The position numbers and the translations under genes are program-made. 64,000 bases of DNA from Roseinatronobacter sp. S2. GTDB taxonomy: Bacteria; Pseudomonadota; Alphaproteobacteria; Rhodobacterales; Rhodobacteraceae. This document shows positions 27,309 through 35,647 of the stretch, one piece after another; the stretch's first letter is position 1; every line of letters begins with the position of its first letter. The stretch covers positions 2,662,001-2,726,000 of the forward strand of contig NZ_CP121113.1 of the NCBI RefSeq assembly GCF_029581395.1, written 5' to 3'. The notes under the pieces are model-generated. The model ran no database searches. It worked only from the letters and a program-made list of their open reading frames with translations, and was not told the origin of the DNA.

Positions 27309-28013
27309 ATGAAAATCGGTATTCTGCAAACGGGCCAGTCCCCGGAAGTATTGCGCAGCGAACAGGGGGATTACCCCGCCATGTTCGAGAAGCTGCTGTC
27401 CAAGGGCGGTTTCACCTTTCAGACATGGCATGTCGAAGGAATGGACTTTCCCGCATCGGTGCATGACGCTGACGGCTGGCTGATCACCGGATCGCGCCAC
27501 GGTGTCTATGAAGACCACGCCTTCATCCCGCCGCTGGAGCAATTCATCCGCGATGCGTTCGCGGCGGGCCTGCCTGTCGCGGGTATTTGCTTTGGTCATC
27601 AAGTGATGGCGCAGGCGCTTGGCGGGCAGGTCGGGAAATATGAAGGGGGCTGGGCCGTTGGCGCGCAGGACTACGATTTTGACGGGGACACGCTGACACT
27701 GAATGCATGGCATCAGGATCAGGTTCTGGCCCCGCCCGCCACGGCACGCACCATAGCCAGTAATGCATTTTGCCGCTATGCGGCGCTGGCCTATGGCACT
27801 CAGGGCTATTCGGTGCAGGCACACCCGGAATTTTCGGACGCTTTCATTCAAGGACTTATCGACACGCGCGGTCGCGGCGTGGTGCCTGAACCATTGCTGC
27901 AACAGGCCGCATCCGCACAGGGCGGGCCGCGCGATTCCCATATCATTGCCGAACGTATTGTGGCACTTTTTCACAATCACCGCAAAAACCACAGCAGCGC
28001 AAACCGCGCCTGA
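27309..28013 (+). CDS. Class I glutamine amidotransferase-like hydrolase
   Basis: Cytoplasmic class I GATase of 234 residues, with nucleophile Cys in GICFGHQVMAQ and the His/Glu pair in VQAHPEFSD. It resembles the free-standing GuaA-type amidotransferase-like proteins more than E. coli PuuD. By position between two gamma-glutamyl ligases and a FAD oxidase, it could be the gamma-glutamyl hydrolase that releases the final product (for example 4-aminobutyrate), the PuuD role. That is inference. The ATG at 27309 (MKIGILQTGQ) is preferred to a longer frame from 27282. Confidence 0.8.
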   Translation: MKIGILQTGQSPEVLRSEQGDYPAMFEKLLSKGGFTFQTWHVEGMDFPASVHDADGWLITGSRHGVYEDHAFIPPLEQFIRDAFAAGLPVAGICFGHQVMAQALGGQVGKYEGGWAVGAQDYDFDGDTLTLNAWHQDQVLAPPATARTIASNAFCRYAALAYGTQGYSVQAHPEFSDAFIQGLIDTRGRGVVPEPLLQQAASAQGGPRDSHIIAERIVALFHNHRKNHSSANRA

Positions 28014-28031
28014 ACCCCTGTAGGAGGCCCT

Positions 28032-29387
28032 ATGGCCGAATGGAGAGAGCACATCCCCCAATCCGCGCGCGACTATCTTAGCGGGCGCAGGCTGGATGAA
28101 ATTGAATGCATCATTGCCGATATGGCCGGTGTGGCGCGCGGCAAGGCCATGCCCGCATTCAAATTCGACGGGGACACGAAATACTATCTGCCCACATCAA
28201 TCTTCTTGCAGACCATCACAGGCGGTTGGGCAGAATTCCGTGATGGCGCGGATCTGGAACCCGACATGATCATGCGCCCCGATTTTTCGACCGCGACCGC
28301 GGCACCATGGACTGCGGACTGGACATTGCAGATCATCCATGACGCAGAAGATGCCAACGGCACCCCCATCCCCACCGCGCCGCGCAATGTGCTGAAACAT
28401 GTGCTGGAGCTGTATCGCGCCGAAGGCTGGCAGCCTGTTATCGCGCCGGAACTGGAATTTTTCTTCGTCGCGCGCAACACCGACCCCAACATGCCGATCA
28501 TTCCGCCCATGGGCCGCACGGGGCGGCGCGCGGCGGCGCGGCAGGCCTATTCCATGTCGGCGGTGGACGAATACGGCAAAGTGATCGACGATATCTATGA
28601 TTTCGCCGAAGCCATGGGGCTGGAAATTGACGGCATCTTGCAAGAAGGCGGTGCGGGACAGGTTGAAATCAATCTGGCCCATGGCGACCCGATCATGCTG
28701 GCAGATCAGGTGTTCTTTTTCAAACGCATGATCCGCGAGGCGGCATTGCGCCACGACATGTTCGCCACCTTCATGGCCAAACCCATCGAAGGCGAGCCGG
28801 GCAGTGCGATGCACCTGCACCATTCGGTGATCGATATTGCGACAGGGCAGAACCTGTTTTCCACCGAAACCGGGGACAGCACCGAAATGTTCATGCATTT
28901 CATCGGCGGATTGCAGCGGCACCTTCCATCTGCCGTGGCGCTGATTGCGCCCTATGTGAACAGCTATCGCCGGTATGTTCCTGATTTTGCAGCGCCCATC
29001 AATCTGGAATGGGGCTATGACAACCGCACCACCGGCCTGCGCATTCCCATTTCGTCACCTGCATCGCGGCGGGTGGAAAACCGGCTGGCAGGCATGGATT
29101 GCAACCCTTATCTGGGTATCGCGGCCTCTCTCGTCTGTGGGTATCTGGGCCTGAAGGAAAAGCAGATGCCACGCGAACAATGCACCACGAATGCCTATAT
29201 GGATGCCAATGAACTGCCCATGACGCTGGGGGCCGCGCTGGACATGTTCGGTCAGGCGGAAAAACTGCATTCCATCCTTGGGCCGGAATTCTGCCGGATC
29301 TACAGCGCGGTCAAACGTGACGAATATAACGAATTCCTGCAAGTCATCAGCCCATGGGAACGCGAACACCTGCTGCTGAACGTATGA
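28032..29387 (+). CDS. puuA: Glutamine synthetase-family gamma-glutamyl ligase (PuuA-like), paralogue 2
   Basis: Second gamma-glutamyl-amine ligase of the cluster, 451 residues. The motifs are APELEFFFVAR, LQEGGAGQVEINLAHGDP, EPGSAMHLHHSVI and WGYDNRTTGLRIP. ECIIADMAGVARGKAMPAFKF at the N-terminus is a strong match in feel to the PuuA/GlnA-like polyamine group. It differs widely from paralogue 1 in the same operon, so the pair is not a recent duplication. An AGGAGG ribosome site lies 7 bp upstream. The stop overlaps the FAD oxidase start as ATGA, as expected if PuuA hands gamma-glutamylputrescine to PuuB. Confidence 0.85.
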   Translation: MAEWREHIPQSARDYLSGRRLDEIECIIADMAGVARGKAMPAFKFDGDTKYYLPTSIFLQTITGGWAEFRDGADLEPDMIMRPDFSTATAAPWTADWTLQIIHDAEDANGTPIPTAPRNVLKHVLELYRAEGWQPVIAPELEFFFVARNTDPNMPIIPPMGRTGRRAAARQAYSMSAVDEYGKVIDDIYDFAEAMGLEIDGILQEGGAGQVEINLAHGDPIMLADQVFFFKRMIREAALRHDMFATFMAKPIEGEPGSAMHLHHSVIDIATGQNLFSTETGDSTEMFMHFIGGLQRHLPSAVALIAPYVNSYRRYVPDFAAPINLEWGYDNRTTGLRIPISSPASRRVENRLAGMDCNPYLGIAASLVCGYLGLKEKQMPREQCTTNAYMDANELPMTLGAALDMFGQAEKLHSILGPEFCRIYSAVKRDEYNEFLQVISPWEREHLLLNV

Positions 29388-30679
29388 ACCTGTTATTTGC
29401 CAATGATCGCGCGGGGGAATATCCGCCCAGCTATTACGCGGCATCAACCGAACTGCCGCCGCCCCTGCCCGCGTTGCACGGTGCGGCGCGCGCGGATGTC
29501 TGCATTGTCGGCGCAGGCTATACCGGCCTGTCGGCGGCCTTGCATCTGGCGCAGCGGGGCTACAGCGTGGTCGTGCTGGACGCCCATCGTGTGGGGTTCG
29601 GTGCATCGGGGCGCAATGGCGGGCAGGTCAGTTCCGGCCAGCGCGTCGAGCAGGATCAGATTGAACGCATGTTCGGCCGCGATGACGCCCGCAAACTGTG
29701 GCAGATCGGCGAAGATGCGAAAGAACTGGTCAAACACCTGATTGCCACCCATGACATGGCGACCGGCTTTCGCCCCGGTGTCATTCATGCCGACTGGAAG
29801 GCGCGCGATGTGGGCCATTCGCATGCCTATGCCGAAAAGCTGGCGCGCGAGTATGGCTATGATCAGGTGCACCCCCTGGACCGCGCCCGGATCAGCGACA
29901 TTATCCGCACGGACGCGTATCAGGGCGGCGTCATCGACATGGGTGCGGGCCATGTTCACCCGCTGGCCTATGCGCTGGGGCTTGCCCGCGCCGCACAGGC
30001 TGCGGGCGCACAGATTTATGAAAACAGCTTGGTGACGGATATTCAGCAAGGTGCGCATGTCCGCGTCAGGACGGCCAGCGGCCATATTGATGCGGGACAT
30101 GTTTTGCTGGCGGCGAACGGGTATCTTGGCGGGCTGGCCCCGCAGGTTGCAGCACGGGTCATGCCGATCAACAACTTCATTGTCGCCACCGCCCCCCTGC
30201 CCCAAGGCATGGTTCTGACACGCGATGTCGCCGTGGCCGACAGCAAGTTCGTGATCAACTACTTCCGTATGTCACGCGACAGGCGGCTGCTGTTCGGCGG
30301 CGGCGAAAGCTACGGCTACCGCTTTCCCGACATCCTGAAAACCGTGCGCAAACCCATGCTGGAGGTCTTTCCGCAGCTAAAGGACACCGATATCGCATAT
30401 GCTTGGGGGGGCACGCTGGCCATCACGGTCAACCGCATGCCGCATTTCGCGCGGTTGGCCCCGAACATCCTGTCAGCGTCAGGCTATTCGGGCGCAGGTG
30501 TCGGCATGGCGACACTGGCAGGCCGCATCATGGCCGACACCGTTGCGGGGCAATCGGAACGTTTCGATCTGATGGCCGCGCTGAACCTGCCCCGGTTTCC
30601 CGGCGGTCCGGCCCTGCGCAGCCCGCTGCTGGCACTGGCCATGACATGGTATGCCCTGCGCGACCGTCTGGGCTGGTGA
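29384..30679 (+). CDS. puuB: FAD-dependent gamma-glutamylputrescine oxidase-like protein
   Basis: DAO-type flavoprotein of 431 residues, predicted to oxidise the primary amine of a gamma-glutamyl amine to an aldehyde with release of ammonium. The FAD motif is DVCIVGAGYTGLSAALHLAQ. FGASGRNGGQVSSGQR is the typical PuuB/OrdL second motif, and AWGGTLAITVNRMPHF with GYSGAGVGMATLAGR form the C-terminal FAD contacts. It is coupled to the second ligase gene by a 4-bp overlap. Its TGA directly abuts the phaR stop on the other strand with no spacer. Confidence 0.87.
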   Translation: MNLLFANDRAGEYPPSYYAASTELPPPLPALHGAARADVCIVGAGYTGLSAALHLAQRGYSVVVLDAHRVGFGASGRNGGQVSSGQRVEQDQIERMFGRDDARKLWQIGEDAKELVKHLIATHDMATGFRPGVIHADWKARDVGHSHAYAEKLAREYGYDQVHPLDRARISDIIRTDAYQGGVIDMGAGHVHPLAYALGLARAAQAAGAQIYENSLVTDIQQGAHVRVRTASGHIDAGHVLLAANGYLGGLAPQVAARVMPINNFIVATAPLPQGMVLTRDVAVADSKFVINYFRMSRDRRLLFGGGESYGYRFPDILKTVRKPMLEVFPQLKDTDIAYAWGGTLAITVNRMPHFARLAPNILSASGYSGAGVGMATLAGRIMADTVAGQSERFDLMAALNLPRFPGGPALRSPLLALAMTWYALRDRLGW

Positions 30680-31234
30680 CTACTTGTCCATATCCGACAG
30701 CTTGCTTTGCAGTTCTGCCAGTTGCCGCTTTATATCCGACAGTTCCTCGGATGCGGATTTATCGTCATCTTCGGTTTCCGTTGCGCCCGCAACCGGTGGC
30801 CAGCCTGTCATCATCGTTTTCATGAAGGCTTGTTGCTGGCGTTGCATTTCTTCAAAGCCGGGCATTGCCGCCATCGGGTTGGCGCGGGTCATATTCTCGA
30901 CAATATGCGATTGTCCGTCGCGCAGCATTTCAAACGACATGGCCAGAAACTGCGGCACGACGCTTTGCGCCTGTGTCGTGTAGCTGCGCACCAGATCGGT
31001 CAGCACGTCCAGCGGCAACACATTCTCGCCACGGCTTTCGTGTTCTGCAATGATCTGAAGGAAATACTGGCGTGTCAGGTCGTCCCCTGATTTCAGATCG
31101 ACAATCTGCACTTCACGCCCTGCACGGATGAAACCTGCAATATCTTCAAGGGTCACATAATCACTGGTTTCGGTGTTGTATAACCGGCGGCTGGCGTAAC
31201 GCTTGATCAGTAGCGGTTTGTCGTCTTGGGCCAC
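30680..31234 (-). CDS. phaR: PhaR, polyhydroxyalkanoate synthesis repressor
   Basis: DNA- and PHA-binding repressor that controls phasin synthesis; free polymer titrates it off DNA. The 184-residue product has the PHB accumulation regulatory N-terminal domain (LIKRYASRRLYNTETSDYVTLEDIAGFIRAGREVQIVDLKSGDDLTRQ, quoted here only as its position at residues 7-55) and the second domain with TQYFLQIIAEHE-type helices. The C-terminal tail is a coiled coil (ELSDIKRQLAELQSKLSD). The start is GTG at 31234 with a GGGAGGGAC ribosome site. A TGC-rich sequence at 31255-31268 upstream resembles the PhaR operator, which suggests autoregulation. Confidence 0.93.
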   Translation of the reverse strand: MAQDDKPLLIKRYASRRLYNTETSDYVTLEDIAGFIRAGREVQIVDLKSGDDLTRQYFLQIIAEHESRGENVLPLDVLTDLVRSYTTQAQSVVPQFLAMSFEMLRDGQSHIVENMTRANPMAAMPGFEEMQRQQQAFMKTMMTGWPPVAGATETEDDDKSASEELSDIKRQLAELQSKLSDMDK

Positions 31235-31254
31235 GAGCGTCCCTCCCTGGGGTT

Positions 31255-31268
31255 TTGCACTGCAGCAA
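31255..31268 (-). promoter_or_regulatory. Candidate PhaR operator upstream of phaR
   Basis: On the minus strand it reads TTGCTGCAGTGCAA. This contains CTGC-N3-GCA, close to the CTGC-N3/4-GCAG site I recall for Paracoccus PhaR. It lies about 21 bp before the phaR start codon. The match is short and based on recalled consensus. Confidence 0.45.
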
Positions 31269-31286
31269 CATTAGGCGAGCAAATTG

Positions 31287-31319
31287 CAAAAGAAAAGGGC
31301 GAGCATGACGCTCGCCCTT
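31287..31319 (-). terminator. Intrinsic terminator of phaP
   Basis: Stem AAGGGCGAGC/GCTCGCCCTT with a five-base loop (31295-31304 with 31310-31319). On the minus strand the stem is followed by TTTTCTTTT. It would end the phasin message before phaR. Confidence 0.85.
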
Positions 31320-31374
31320 ATTGAAGGCATCAGACGGGGAGGACATCGATGCACTTCGCATTCCTGCCAGACGC

Positions 31375-31818
31375 TTATTTCGCGCCAGCGGTCTTTGCAG
31401 CTTTGGTTGCTGTGTCGGTCGCTTTTTTGACGGCAGCAGCGGTTTCTTCCTGCATGTCTTTGCCAGCGGCCATCAGCAGTTCAACTGTGTCCATCTGAAC
31501 TTTTTTCGCGATTTCAGCGAAAGCGGCAACATGCTCGGCAGTCATTTCAGCCTGTGCCGATGCGAAATCGGTCATGGCTTTGGTGTAATCTGCGGGGTCT
31601 TCCTTGACGGTGGAAACGTCGCCGACTTTGGCCAGCGTTGTTTTGGTCCACTTGGTCGAAACTTCGGTCGACTTTTCAGCAGCTTCCAGCGCAACCTTGC
31701 TCATTTTTTCGGCCAGGGCAGCTTGCGATTTGAATGCGTCCTGCATTGCGGATGTGTCCATCGGGAACGAACCCATCATGTCTTTCATCATCTTGGTGTA
31801 ATCAACGGTCTTGGTCAT
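31375..31818 (-). CDS. phaP: Phasin (PHA granule-coat protein)
   Basis: Small amphipathic protein that coats polyhydroxyalkanoate granules. The 147-residue product is almost wholly helical, rich in Ala, Lys, Thr and Met, with no cysteines. It begins TKTVDYTKMMKDMMGS and has the Phasin_2-like central region (FASAQAEMTAEHVAAFAEIAKKVQ). It ends in a short Ala/Lys/Thr tail. An AGGAGAA-type ribosome site precedes the ATG. The upstream gap after phaC holds an 11-bp inverted repeat with a PhaR-like site, and an intrinsic terminator follows the gene. It is therefore probably a highly expressed single-gene unit under PhaR control. Confidence 0.92.
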   Translation of the reverse strand: MTKTVDYTKMMKDMMGSFPMDTSAMQDAFKSQAALAEKMSKVALEAAEKSTEVSTKWTKTTLAKVGDVSTVKEDPADYTKAMTDFASAQAEMTAEHVAAFAEIAKKVQMDTVELLMAAGKDMQEETAAAVKKATDTATKAAKTAGAK

Positions 31819-31890
31819 GGTATTCTCCTAGGTTTTAACTGGCTTGCAGTTTCAGGATCATCCGTTCACTGCTTCTGAAGACAATATGCA

Positions 31891-31934
31891 TGCTGCGGTG
31901 CGGCATTTCAAGTTATTTTTGCTGCACCGCAGCA
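31891..31934 (-). promoter_or_regulatory. Candidate PhaR operator with inverted repeat upstream of phaP
   Basis: A perfect 11-bp inverted repeat, TGCTGCGGTGC (31891-31901) and GCACCGCAGCA (31924-31934), lies between phaC and phaP. The right arm contains CTGCACCGCAG (31922-31932), an exact fit to CTGC-N3-GCAG, the recalled PhaR-binding consensus; the left arm has CTGCGGTGCGG. No T-run follows on the transcribed strand, so an operator is likelier than a terminator. Confidence 0.6.
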
Positions 31935-31958
31935 TTTTTCTTAAAAACAGACATAACC

Positions 31959-33761
31959 TTATGATATATCATCGCTTTTGGAACTGGTCACATACAGCCC
32001 CGGCGCATCGCACAGCGCGGGATAGGACGAATCACCCGGAATGCGGGCATCGACCTTGGCGCCGGACCGTCGGGAAAGCCATTCATCCCACCGCGGCCAC
32101 CATGACCCTTCGTTGAATTCCGCAGCAGCCCGCCAGTCATCAGCGCTGCCATCGGGGGCCGTGCCGGTGTAATGCCCGTATTTCTTTTTCGAGGGCGGGT
32201 TGATAATCCCCGCAATATGCCCCGATTGTGACAGGATGAATGTCTTGTCCCTGCTGCCCATCCGCGACATGCCGCGAAAACTGGACCGCCACGCCGCGAT
32301 ATGGTCGGTCTCGCACGCGATGGCACATAGCGGGTGCTTTACATCCTTGATGCTGACATCCTCGCCGCAGATGCGGAACGTCGCGCCGGAAAACCGGTCG
32401 CCCTGACACAGGCCGCGCAGGTATTCCACACACATCTTGCCCGGCAGGTTGGTTCCGTCGCCATTCCAATACAGCAGATCAAACGCTGGCGGGGCCTCGC
32501 CCATCATGTAGCTGCGGATCGCGGGCGCATAGATCAGGTCATTTGAACGCAGGAAGGAAAAGGTGCGCGACATGAAGAAACTGTCAAGATAGCCGTTCTC
32601 GGTGCATTCCGCCTCGATCCCGTCGACAAAATCATCTTCCAGAAACACGCCCACCTCGCCCTGATCCGAAAAATCGGTCAGGGTGGTGAAGAACGTGGCC
32701 GACCGCACGGATTTGTCCTTGCGTTTGTTCATCAGCGCAAGCGTCAGCGCAAGCGTGGTGCCCGCAATGCAATAGCCGACTGCGTTGACCTGCGCCTCTC
32801 CCGTGATTTCCTTGGCCACACGAATGGCTTCCAGATAGCCTTCCTCGACATAGGTATCCATTCCGACATCAGCGTAGCTGGCGTCGGGGTTCACCCATGA
32901 GACAACAAACAACGTATAGCCCTGCCCGACAATCCACTTGATCAGGCTGTTCTGGGGCTTCAGATCCATGATGTAGAATTTGTTGATCCATGGTGGAAAG
33001 ATCACGACCGGCGTGCGGAATACCTTTTCCGTGCTGGGCGTATACTGGATCAGCTCGAACATGCGGTTGCGAAACACAACCTTGCCGGGGGAAGTTGCCA
33101 GGTTGTCGCCTATCTTGAAGGCTTCCTTGTCGGCAAGCGTCACCAGCAATTCGCCGCCGCCCGCCTCTATGTCATTCACAAGGTTCTCCAGCCCCTTGAT
33201 CAGGCTTTCGCCTTCAGTCTCGACCGCTTTCATCAGGGCGTCAGGATTGGTTGCAAGAAAATTTGTCGGCGCCATCAGGTCAACGATCTGTCGTGTGAAA
33301 TACTGCAACCGGTGCTTTTCGCGCGGGGTCATTGTGTCCAGCGCCAACACCGCATCATTTACCGCTTCGCTGGCAATCAGATACTGCTGTTTGATGTAAT
33401 TGAAATAGGGGTGCGATTTCCAAAGCGGGTTCGCAAAACGGCGGTCGTCAGGTGTGTGGTCTTCAGGGGCCTGCAATTTGCCGCTGCGCAACGCTTCCTG
33501 CACCTCGACCACATGTTTCAGGGATTTACCCCAATAATCCAGCTGCTTTTCCAGAACCTTGGACGGGTTTTTTACCATTTCCGTCCAGAATGCGGCTGTC
33601 GCCTGCACAAATATATCCGAATCAGGGGCCTGAAGGCTACCGCGTGGCGGCTCCCGCTCTGCCAGGGCGTGTGTAAGGCGCGCGGTCAACTCCTCTATGC
33701 GTGCCATATTTGCCTTCATACGTTCGGCTTTTTGGTCGTCATCATATTCAGAAGTTGTCAT
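31959..33761 (-). CDS. phaC: Class I polyhydroxyalkanoate synthase
   Basis: Polymerises (R)-3-hydroxyacyl-CoA into PHA on granule surfaces. The 600-residue size is that of class I enzymes, which work without PhaE or PhaR subunits. The nucleophile is Cys331 in the lipase-like box GYCIAGTT. Catalytic Asp and His fit CETDHIAAW and QSGHIAGIINPP near the C-terminus. The N-terminal domain begins at about residue 45 and includes FNYIKQQYLIASEAVNDAV. It is divergent from phaZ across 114 bp and lies upstream of phaP and phaR. This is a common alphaproteobacterial arrangement of synthesis and degradation genes. Confidence 0.96.
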   Translation of the reverse strand: MTTSEYDDDQKAERMKANMARIEELTARLTHALAEREPPRGSLQAPDSDIFVQATAAFWTEMVKNPSKVLEKQLDYWGKSLKHVVEVQEALRSGKLQAPEDHTPDDRRFANPLWKSHPYFNYIKQQYLIASEAVNDAVLALDTMTPREKHRLQYFTRQIVDLMAPTNFLATNPDALMKAVETEGESLIKGLENLVNDIEAGGGELLVTLADKEAFKIGDNLATSPGKVVFRNRMFELIQYTPSTEKVFRTPVVIFPPWINKFYIMDLKPQNSLIKWIVGQGYTLFVVSWVNPDASYADVGMDTYVEEGYLEAIRVAKEITGEAQVNAVGYCIAGTTLALTLALMNKRKDKSVRSATFFTTLTDFSDQGEVGVFLEDDFVDGIEAECTENGYLDSFFMSRTFSFLRSNDLIYAPAIRSYMMGEAPPAFDLLYWNGDGTNLPGKMCVEYLRGLCQGDRFSGATFRICGEDVSIKDVKHPLCAIACETDHIAAWRSSFRGMSRMGSRDKTFILSQSGHIAGIINPPSKKKYGHYTGTAPDGSADDWRAAAEFNEGSWWPRWDEWLSRRSGAKVDARIPGDSSYPALCDAPGLYVTSSKSDDIS

Positions 33762-33875
33762 AGAAAGATTTCCCCCCTATCTTTCGCATGTGCAGCATAA
33801 ACTGGCTGGGCGTTAAGTAAATATGCGTATACTCGTATCGCTTGGGGTACGTCGGGCACCGTGAAAGGGACTGAT

Positions 33876-35153
33876 ATGAAGGGCATGGCAACCTATGATA
33901 TGATGGAAACCATCCGAAACACAAATGAGTGGATGGGCGCGTCTGCGCGCGCTTTCGCATCATACCCGATCTGGGGCATGGTTCCAAACCCCATGTTCAA
34001 GGCACTCTCGGCCTGGGGCCGCGTGACGGAACGCAGTTTTGCACGCATGGTCATCAAACCCGACTGGGGCATCCGGTCGGTTGTGGGCGAAGATGGCCGC
34101 GACCACGTTGTTGAAGAAGTCGTTGAAGTGGCGCGCCCGTTCGGGGATCTGCTGCGCTTCAAGGTTCATGACCGCCCCGACAAGCCGCGCCGCGTGCTGT
34201 TGGTTGCCCCCATGTCGGGCCATTACGCGACATTGTTGCGCTCCACCGTGGCCAGCCTGCTGCCTGATTGCGAAATCTGGATTACCGACTGGCACAATGC
34301 ACGCGACATTCCGGTGTCCGAAGGCAAATTCGACATTGAAGATTACACCCTGTATCTGGTGGATTTCATGCGCCATATGGGGCCTGATACGCATGTTCTG
34401 GCCGTCTGCCAGCCGGTTCCGCTTGCCTTGGCCGCGACGGCATATCTGGCCGAACTGGACCCGGACGCCCAGCCCCGCACCCTGACGCTGACCGGCGGGC
34501 CGGTCGACCCGGACGCCGCCCCGACCGAAGTGACCGATTTCGGGCGCAGCGTTACCATGGGCCAGCTGGAACATCTGGCGATCCAGCGTGTGGGGTTCAA
34601 ATACAGCGGTGTCGGGCGTCTGGTCTATCCGGGGCTGTTGCAGCTGGGCGGGTTCATTTCGATGAATCTGGAACGCCACGCCAATGCATTTTCGGAAAAA
34701 ATCTCGGCCGCGGCGCGCGGTGAAGACGGCGAAAGTGACAGGCATAACCGTTTCTATGATGAATATCTTGCGGTCATGGATATGACGGCGGAATTTTACC
34801 TGTCCACGGTTGAACGGATTTTCAAGGATCGTGAAATTGCGCGCAATGAATTCGTCGTCGACGGGCACAAGATTGATATCGGCAAGATAACCAATGTTGC
34901 TGTCAAGGTTGTCGAGGGCGAAAAAGATGACATCAGCGCGCCCGGCCAATGCCTTGCAGCGCTTGATCTGCTGACGGGGCTGGATGACAGCCAGAAAGCC
35001 AGCCATCTTGAACCGGGTGCGGGGCATTATGGTATTTTCGCGGGCAAATCCTGGCGCAACAATATCCGGCCATTGGTCATGGAATTCATGGACTCTCATC
35101 CCGGTCCAAGCAAAGGCAAGTCAAAGCTGAAGGCCGTTGCTGCAAACGGATGA
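33876..35153 (+). CDS. phaZ: Intracellular polyhydroxyalkanoate depolymerase
   Basis: Mobilises stored PHA to hydroxyacids. The 425-residue protein lacks a signal peptide, as expected for an intracellular depolymerase. It contains HVLAVCQPVPLALAA, where a Cys replaces the usual Ser nucleophile of lipases, as in Ralstonia PhaZ1-type enzymes. Other family parts are MSGHYATLLRSTVASLLP and WITDWHNARDIPVSEG. The C-terminal catalytic His is likely in EPGAGHYGIFAG. The ATG at 33876 was chosen for the AAGGGA ribosome site 6 bp upstream; a GTG at 33861 is the alternative. Its 3' gap holds a hairpin and two different dispersed repeats. Confidence 0.93.
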   Translation: MKGMATYDMMETIRNTNEWMGASARAFASYPIWGMVPNPMFKALSAWGRVTERSFARMVIKPDWGIRSVVGEDGRDHVVEEVVEVARPFGDLLRFKVHDRPDKPRRVLLVAPMSGHYATLLRSTVASLLPDCEIWITDWHNARDIPVSEGKFDIEDYTLYLVDFMRHMGPDTHVLAVCQPVPLALAATAYLAELDPDAQPRTLTLTGGPVDPDAAPTEVTDFGRSVTMGQLEHLAIQRVGFKYSGVGRLVYPGLLQLGGFISMNLERHANAFSEKISAAARGEDGESDRHNRFYDEYLAVMDMTAEFYLSTVERIFKDREIARNEFVVDGHKIDIGKITNVAVKVVEGEKDDISAPGQCLAALDLLTGLDDSQKASHLEPGAGHYGIFAGKSWRNNIRPLVMEFMDSHPGPSKGKSKLKAVAANG

Positions 35154-35194
35154 TCTGACTGGCACGGCGTTGCTGAATTCGTTGCAGTTACACG

Positions 35195-35222
35195 CAAGCC
35201 CCGCTGTGTTGCGGGGCGCGCT
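35195..35222 (+). terminator. Weak hairpin after phaZ
   Basis: AGCCCCGC/GCGGGGC stem (35198-35204 with 35211-35217) with loop TGTGTT, 45 bp after the phaZ stop. There is no clear T-run, so it may be a Rho-assisted or mRNA-end structure. Confidence 0.4.
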
Positions 35223-35304
35223 TGTTGGCGGCGCCGCAGCGGGATCATGATCATGTAAGATGACGGTCGGTATTGGCCTTTTTTCGGTCATCGGGAAAGC
35301 CCCA

Positions 35305-35474
35305 AGGCGCGGAGCAAAGGCCGAAGGCCGCCGCGCCATCGGTGGGCCGTCCCGCGGCCTGCCGATTTCGCCAGTGATGCGCCAAGCCTTTGAAGTTCGG
35401 AGTATGCCGCCAGTATAAAGTGCATTCCCAAAATGTCGGATCGGCAGACCCCGGCCCACCGTTGGCGCGGGCTT
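35305..35474 (+). repeat. Dispersed inverted-repeat element, copy B
   Basis: Same element as at 14889-15061 and in the same orientation. Inverted arms are 35332-35366 and 35440-35469. The first 60 bp are almost identical to copy A. The middle shares CGGAGTATGCCGC and GTATAAAGTG with the other copies. It lies in the convergent gap between phaZ and the TPR gene. A minus-strand frame through it (35121-35459) is judged non-coding. Confidence 0.85.
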
Positions 35475-35580
35475 AGAGCGTGTTGCTCAAAAGTGGGAAC
35501 CGGTTTTGAGCTTCTCGAACATGCGAAATCAATAAGTTAGAGCATGTCTCGTGAATGCGAATGAACGTGATATGCTCTAA
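35473..35580. repeat. TTAGAGC-bounded repeat of alphaproteobacterial type
   Basis: Begins TTAGAGCGTG right at the end of copy B and contains AAAGTGGGAACCGGTTTTGAG. It has a second TTAGAGCAT at 35537-35545 that pairs with ATGCTCTAA at 35572-35580. I recall short elements with AGAGC ends and a GGAACCGGTTT core in many alphaproteobacterial genomes. It is a single copy here. The rest of the 494-bp phaZ-TPR gap shows nothing else. Confidence 0.55.
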
Positions 35581-35647
35581 TACCCGCGCGACAGGCGGCA
35601 AAAGGCCAAAATCGCGATGTTGAACCGGCCCATTTCACGCGTCAGGA

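Noticed and set aside
35121..35459. Minus-strand frame through repeat copy B (112 codons)
   Set aside because: Same reasoning: the frame lies in the repeat, is not kept in copy A and crosses the phaZ 3' end.
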